Source: Inquilinus limosus_F (lineage in GTDB: Bacteria; Pseudomonadota; Alphaproteobacteria; DSM-16000; Inquilinaceae). From it: a DNA stretch of 64,000 nt. The notes under the pieces were generated by a model, which was given only the letters and a program-made list of their open reading frames with translations, was not told where the DNA came from and did no database searches. Shown piece by piece: positions 61,955 through 64,000 of the stretch. The first letter of the stretch is position 1. Every line of letters starts with the position of its first letter. Both the position numbers and the translations under genes were made by a program. The stretch is from assembly GCF_051487185.1 (NCBI RefSeq), contig NZ_JAHVDK010000016.1:1-64000 (forward strand). Reading direction: 5' to 3'.

Positions 61955-64000
61955 GGAGCCGCTTCCCTTCGGGATCGAGGAACACCAGGGAGACGATGCG
62001 CGCCCGCACGGTCTCGCCCTTGACCGGATGGGCCGCGATCACCTCCGCCCCCTGCTCCGCCCGGTCGGCAGCGAAGAGGCCGAGGGCGACCCAGGCCCCG
62101 AGGGTTGGGCTGTAGGTCACAGACGTGACCCGGCCCCGGCCGTGGCCGCTGATCGGGTCGTCGGGCGCGAAGAGCACCGCCCCGCCGCGCAGGCGCTTGC
62201 CGGCCTCGAGGCACATCAGTCCCACGAGCCGCGGCCGCGTCGGGGCACGAAGCGCTTCCCGCTGCCGCAGCACGGCCCCGACAAAGGCGTTCCGCTTGCC
62301 GATCATCCGCCCGAGCCCGAGATCATCGAGCGTCGTCCGGCCGTCGATCTCCGGGCCGGCGACATGCCCCTTCTCGATACGCAGCGCGCCCAGCGCCTCG
62401 ACTCCGTAGGGCTTCAGCCCGAACGCCTCGCCGGCGGCGAGCAGCCGGCGCCAGGTCGCTTCCCCCTCGGCCGCGCCGACATAGACCTCATAGGCGCGCT
62501 CGCCGGAATAGCTGAGGCGCAGGATCCGCAGCGGCTGGCCATCGAGCTCGGTGTCGAGGGCGCCCAGATGGGGCAGAGCCTCGTTCGAGACGTCGATCCC
62601 CGGGAAGGCCGCGGCCAGGATCTCCCGGCTTCGTGGGCCGGCCACCGACATGCCCGCCCATTCATCGGTGACGGAGGTGACGGAGACACGCAGATCGGTC
62701 CACGCGGTGTCGAGCAGGAATTCGAGCCAGGACAGCACGTCGGCGGCCTTGGCGGTCGAGGTGGTCACGAAATAGCGGTCCGGCCCGATCCGGGTGACGG
62801 TCCCGTCGTCGAGCACGATGCCGTCGTCGCGCAGCATCACGCCATAGCGGGCCTTGCCGACAGCGAGGGAGGCGAAGCCGTTGGCATAGACCCGGTCGAG
62901 CAGCACGGCCGCATCCGGGCCCTGCAGGTCGATCTTGCCGAGCGTCGAGATGTCCACCAGGCCCGCGGCCTCCCGGACCGCCCGCATCTCGGCGACATAG
63001 GCCTCGTTCACGTCGCGGCCGGAGGCGCGGTAATACCAGGGCCGCAGCCACAGCCCGACCTCGAGCATCTTGGCGCCGTTGGCGACGTGCCAGTCGTGCA
63101 TAGGCGTGCGCCGGATCGGGCGGAAGTGGTGGCCGACGTTCCGCCCGGCCAGCGCGCCGATGGCGACGGGCGTGTAGGGCGGACGGAAGGTCGTCGTGCC
63201 CACCGCCGGGACCGCGGCTCCGCGCAGCCCCGCCATCAGCGCGATGGCGTTGAGATTGCTGGTCTTGCCCTGGTCGGTCCCCATGCCGAGGGTGGTGTAG
63301 CGCTTCAGATGCTCGACCGACTCGTAGCCCTCGCGATGCGCCAGCTTGATGTCCTGCGTCGTGACGTCGTTCTGCAGATCGACGAAGGCTTTCCCTGGAG
63401 CGGGCGGCAGCGCCCGCGCGGCAGCGGACGGCGGAATTTCGGCCAGGTCCAGGCTCGGCGGCGCCGCCGGCCGGCCGGGGCTGCCGCAGAAGGCGGCGGC
63501 CTCGGCGCCGGCCCGATGGCCGTCCTCAACGGCGCCGCGGGCGGAGACGGTGCCGATCACGGCGCCTGCCCCGAACTGCGCCGCCCCGAACGGGCCGGGG
63601 ACGAAGGCGCCGATGTCCTCGCGATACACTGGCTTCACGCCGAGATGCGAGGTCAGATGGATGGCGGGCGACCAGCCGCCCGAGGCGCAGACGAGATCGC
63701 AGGCCATGTCGGCGCGGGCACCGTCCGGGCCGAGCAGCGTCGCCCCGCGGACGGCGAGCGTGCCGCGGAGGTTGGCGATCCGGGTGCCCGGCCGGACCTC
63801 GACCCGGTCGTGGCGCGCCGCGTCGAGCAGGTCTCGCCCGATCTCCGGGCGGACATCGGCGACGGTCACGGCCGCTCCGGCCCGGGCGAGATCGAGTGCG
63901 GTCGCGTAGCCGCCGTCATGGTCCGTCGCCACGACGACGCGCCGGCCGGGAAGAACGGCGAAGCGGTTGAGATAGGTGCGCGCGGCGGAGGCCAGCAACA
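61947..64000 (-). CDS. soxA: Sarcosine oxidase, alpha subunit (3' part; 5' end beyond window)
   Basis: The last ~684 of about 1000 residues. An NAD-type domain precedes FVDLQNDVTTQDIKLAHREG, TLGMGTDQGKTSNLN and a C-terminal GcvT-like aminomethyltransferase domain with MHDWHVANGAKM and GRGRVTSVTYSP. The alpha subunit binds NAD+ and folate; with beta, gamma and delta chains it oxidises sarcosine to glycine. soxB and soxD would be expected to the right of the window. It is open to the edge with no internal stop. Confidence 0.93.
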   Translation of the reverse strand, partial: LLASAARTYLNRFAVLPGRRVVVATDHDGGYATALDLARAGAAVTVADVRPEIGRDLLDAARHDRVEVRPGTRIANLRGTLAVRGATLLGPDGARADMACDLVCASGGWSPAIHLTSHLGVKPVYREDIGAFVPGPFGAAQFGAGAVIGTVSARGAVEDGHRAGAEAAAFCGSPGRPAAPPSLDLAEIPPSAAARALPPAPGKAFVDLQNDVTTQDIKLAHREGYESVEHLKRYTTLGMGTDQGKTSNLNAIALMAGLRGAAVPAVGTTTFRPPYTPVAIGALAGRNVGHHFRPIRRTPMHDWHVANGAKMLEVGLWLRPWYYRASGRDVNEAYVAEMRAVREAAGLVDISTLGKIDLQGPDAAVLLDRVYANGFASLAVGKARYGVMLRDDGIVLDDGTVTRIGPDRYFVTTSTAKAADVLSWLEFLLDTAWTDLRVSVTSVTDEWAGMSVAGPRSREILAAAFPGIDVSNEALPHLGALDTELDGQPLRILRLSYSGERAYEVYVGAAEGEATWRRLLAAGEAFGLKPYGVEALGALRIEKGHVAGPEIDGRTTLDDLGLGRMIGKRNAFVGAVLRQREALRAPTRPRLVGLMCLEAGKRLRGGAVLFAPDDPISGHGRGRVTSVTYSPTLGAWVALGLFAADRAEQGAEVIAAHPVKGETVRARIVSLVFLDPEGKRLHG

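Overview
The window is very GC-rich, densely coded DNA with no tRNA, rRNA, phage or insertion-sequence signature. Gene content (FCD-type GntR regulators, many solute-binding ABC importers, sarcosine oxidase, an ECF sigma factor next to an NrsF/DUF1109-type membrane protein, MocR and SorC regulators) fits a free-living or plant/soil-associated alphaproteobacterium, plausibly a Rhodospirillales member with an expanded transporter repertoire such as Inquilinus or Azospirillum. That genus-level guess is inference.

Layout. 1-7.2 kb: two tandem, paralogous RTX (glycine-aspartate nonapeptide) proteins on the minus strand with type I secretion-like C-termini; the left copy carries a frameshift near 621. 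7.4-9 kb: a MocR regulator whose upstream region holds four spaced direct repeats. 9-17.1 kb: one long minus-strand operon, gntR - peptide-type solute-binding protein - two permeases - a DHDPS-family lyase - two ATPases - a second DHDPS-family lyase, with two Gfo/Idh/MocA oxidoreductases divergent from it. 19.1-22.5 kb: an envelope or redox module (DoxX, TPR lipoprotein-like protein, Tat-exported metallo-beta-lactamase fold protein) divergent from an ECF sigma/zinc anti-sigma pair; the shared intergenic region holds mirror-image promoter-like elements. 22.5-27.7 kb: YHS-domain protein, OpgC-like acyltransferase, and a TPP enzyme - membrane protein - TTC38-like TPR protein operon. 28-29.2 kb: a second ECF sigma with an NrsF-like anti-sigma.

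29.2-33.8 kb: aldehyde dehydrogenase plus amine-type FAD oxidase, and a divergent GNAT/2-hydroxyacid dehydrogenase pair. 33.9-45.1 kb: a nitrogenous-compound uptake and catabolism locus (Lrp and GntR regulators, PuuB-like oxidase, M20 deacylase, HAD hydrolase, complete peptide-type ABC importer with a two-headed ATPase, dienelactone hydrolase). Two near-identical palindromes in front of the oxidase and the transporter suggest one regulon under the local GntR protein. 45.2-50.6 kb: SBP - MalF - MalG - sulfatase - LacI operon with a perfect LacI-type palindrome in front of it, suggesting import of a sulfated sugar and cytoplasmic desulfation. 50.8 kb: a lone hot-dog-fold CoA dehydratase. 51.7-61.4 kb: a polyol/ketose catabolic locus (SDR, Rbs-type ABC importer, FGGY kinase, split transketolase) divergent from a SorC regulator and a second SDR. 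61.4-64 kb: soxG and the 3' part of soxA, cut by the window edge.

Taken together the window is a mosaic of independently regulated scavenging operons, each with its own local regulator and often a recognisable operator, alongside two ECF stress circuits and a pair of very repetitive, probably secreted calcium-binding proteins. Start codons were chosen from Shine-Dalgarno sequences and four-base stop/start overlaps, which are common here.
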